Shown piece after piece: positions 62,645-64,000 of a stretch of DNA of 64,000 bases. Under the pieces are notes generated by a model. It was not told where the DNA came from. It searched no databases and was given only the letters and a program-made list of their open reading frames with translations. How positions within the stretch are numbered: position 1 is the stretch's first letter; the number at the start of each line of letters is the position of its first letter. The position numbers and the translations under genes were made by a program. Origin of the DNA: Rhizobium tumorigenes (GTDB lineage: Bacteria; Pseudomonadota; Alphaproteobacteria; Rhizobiales; Rhizobiaceae); the NCBI RefSeq assembly GCF_003240565.2, contig NZ_CP117255.1, positions 3,339,501-3,403,500 on the forward strand, in the 5' to 3' direction.

Positions 62645-64000
62645 ATGACCGACTTCGTCGATCCATCGAAGCGCCCGCTGGTTGTCGGCGCCATCGTGCT
62701 TGCGACTTTCATGGTGGCGATCGAAGCGACCATCGTCGCCACCGCGATGCCGCGCATCGTCGGCGAGTTGGGCGGCTTCACTTATTACAGCTGGGTATTT
62801 TCGGCCTTCCTGCTCGCCCAGTCCACGACAACGATGATCTATGGCAAGCTGTCGGATATTTTCGGCCGCAAGCCGATCCTGATCGTTGGCATCCTGATCT
62901 TCCTCCTTGGCTCCGCGCTTGCCGGTTTCGCCTGGTCGATGACCTCGTTGATCGTCTTCCGGCTTGTCCAGGGTATCGGTGCCGGCGCCATCCAGCCCGT
63001 GACCACGACAGTTGTCGGCGATCTCTACAAGCTCGAGGAGCGTGCCAAGGTTCAGGGCGTGCTTGCCAGCGTCTGGGCGATCTCGGCTGTGGTCGGACCT
63101 CTTGCCGGCGGGCTCATTGTCGATCATCTCTCCTGGGCCTGGATCTTCTGGATCAACCTGCCGCTCGGCGTGCTGACAATTGCCGGGTTCGTGCTTTTCC
63201 TGAAGGAGAAGATCGAGCCTCGCGTGGTCCACATCGATTATCTCGGCACGGTGCTGTTTTCTGTTTCCATCGTTTCGTTGCTGTTTATCCTGACGGAAAC
63301 CGATGCCAGCGCCGCCGTCCTCAGTGGCTTCGGCCTGCTGTTCCTTGTCTCTGGCGTGCTGTTCCTGCTCCAGGAAGGACGGGCGCCCGAGCCGTTGATT
63401 TCGATCGCCCTGTGGAGCCGGCGACTGATCGCCACCAGCAATGCCGCGACGCTGCTGGCCGGCATGGCGTTGATCGGGCTCACGACGGTGCTGCCGATCT
63501 ACGTTCAGGGTGTGCTCGGCCGCTCATCATTGGAGGCAGGTTTCACGCTGACGATGCTGATCGTCGGTTGGCCCCTGGCGGTGGTGATGTCGCCAAAACT
63601 ATTTCGCGCTTTCGGTATCCGCCGTACCTTGAGGGTCGGCAGCCTGCTGTTTCCGTTCGGGGCGATATTCCTGCTGTTCCTGACCCCCGAGAGCACCCCT
63701 ATACCCGCCGGTGTCGGCGCTTTCTTCATGGGCTTCGGGATGGGGTTGATCAGCCTCACCAGCATCGTTCTGGTGCAGGACAGCGTCGACTGGTCGGAGC
63801 GCGGCAGCGCTACGGCCTCGATCCTGTTTTCGCGCAGCCTGGGCAACACGCTCGGCGCCACCGCGCTCGGCTCGATCCTCAATCTCGGCATTGCCCACTT
63901 CGGCAGCGGAGCGCTGGCCGAGAAGCTTCATGACGTCTTGAACCAGCCAACCGGCCTCTCCGATCTTTCTTCCAATCCTGCGATCAGGGCCGTTTTCAAT
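62645..64000 (+). CDS. MFS drug transporter, DHA2 type, 3' part missing
   Basis: A reading frame of 452 codons with no stop before the right edge. The N-terminus LVVGAIVLATFMVAIEATIVATAMPRI and LSDIFGRKPIL are signatures of the DHA2 (14-helix) drug/proton antiporter family. VFRLVQGIGAGAIQP and GVLASVWAISAVVGPLAGG (motif C of exporters) follow. AGAAAGGA lies before ATG 62645; an in-frame ATG at 62639 touches the ribosome site. At least twelve membrane segments are already present. It probably exports drugs or metabolites. Confidence 0.9.
   Translation, partial: MTDFVDPSKRPLVVGAIVLATFMVAIEATIVATAMPRIVGELGGFTYYSWVFSAFLLAQSTTTMIYGKLSDIFGRKPILIVGILIFLLGSALAGFAWSMTSLIVFRLVQGIGAGAIQPVTTTVVGDLYKLEERAKVQGVLASVWAISAVVGPLAGGLIVDHLSWAWIFWINLPLGVLTIAGFVLFLKEKIEPRVVHIDYLGTVLFSVSIVSLLFILTETDASAAVLSGFGLLFLVSGVLFLLQEGRAPEPLISIALWSRRLIATSNAATLLAGMALIGLTTVLPIYVQGVLGRSSLEAGFTLTMLIVGWPLAVVMSPKLFRAFGIRRTLRVGSLLFPFGAIFLLFLTPESTPIPAGVGAFFMGFGMGLISLTSIVLVQDSVDWSERGSATASILFSRSLGNTLGATALGSILNLGIAHFGSGALAEKLHDVLNQPTGLSDLSSNPAIRAVFN

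Overview
The window is a 64-kb stretch of high-GC chromosome from an alphaproteobacterium of the order Rhizobiales, most likely family Rhizobiaceae (Rhizobium/Agrobacterium/Sinorhizobium type). The basis is gene content and style: a MarR gene and a probable sRNA directly upstream of polA, a rhizobial C-P lyase locus with two phnE genes, a hexapeptide acetyltransferase and a DUF1045 protein, a glk/mgsA pair, and dense operons joined by ATGA overlaps. No rRNA, tRNA, insertion sequence, prophage or CRISPR array was found. Organism assignment is inference from reading only.

Layout. 1-3.4 kb: a truncated solute-binding protein gene coupled to a LacI regulator, an M20 dipeptidase and a MarR regulator. 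3.4-6.8 kb: a candidate sRNA and polA. 6.8-19.9 kb: a carbon-phosphorus lyase locus read leftward (phnG-H-I-J-K-L, acetyltransferase, phnC-D-E1-E2, DUF1045, phnM-N), with divergent repressor phnF and a palindromic operator between phnG and phnF. 20-25.9 kb: gpmA, dapB, an MsbA-like exporter, glk, mgsA and mepA. 26.2-32.9 kb: a yejABEF peptide importer with a toxin-antitoxin-like pair inserted between yejE and yejF. 33-38.2 kb: a small membrane protein with a general-stress-type promoter, pncB, an SDR, a tandem array of four CCUCCUCCC-loop hairpins ending in a terminator, a 58-residue membrane peptide and treZ. 38.2-45.7 kb: an MdtABC-type RND efflux operon. 45.9-48 kb: an SBP3-like protein without signal peptide, a hypothetical protein and a DUF2171 protein. 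48-61.7 kb: two divergent operons around a GntR regulator. One encodes creatininase-fold, ketopantoate-reductase-fold, SDR, M20 peptidase and gamma-glutamyltransferase enzymes; the other encodes a complete Dpp-type importer and an M32 carboxypeptidase. 61.8-64 kb: glutathione peroxidase and a truncated MFS exporter.

How the genes work together. The phn locus imports phosphonates (PhnCDE) and converts them through PhnI/G/H/L, PhnM and the PhnJ radical enzyme to phosphoribosyl products. No phnP is present, and the 2H-phosphoesterase-fold DUF1045 protein is the obvious candidate for part of that job. The 48-61.7 kb block looks like one import-and-degrade system for a peptide-like or amide-containing compound, controlled by the GntR protein through nested palindromes between the two operons. 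Its substrate cannot be read from the sequence.

The items I would look at first are the anti-Shine-Dalgarno hairpin array (35788-35943), the toxin-antitoxin-like pair spliced into the yej operon (30500-31293), the GntR-controlled catabolic block (48039-61740), and the candidate sRNA upstream of polA (3474-3616).
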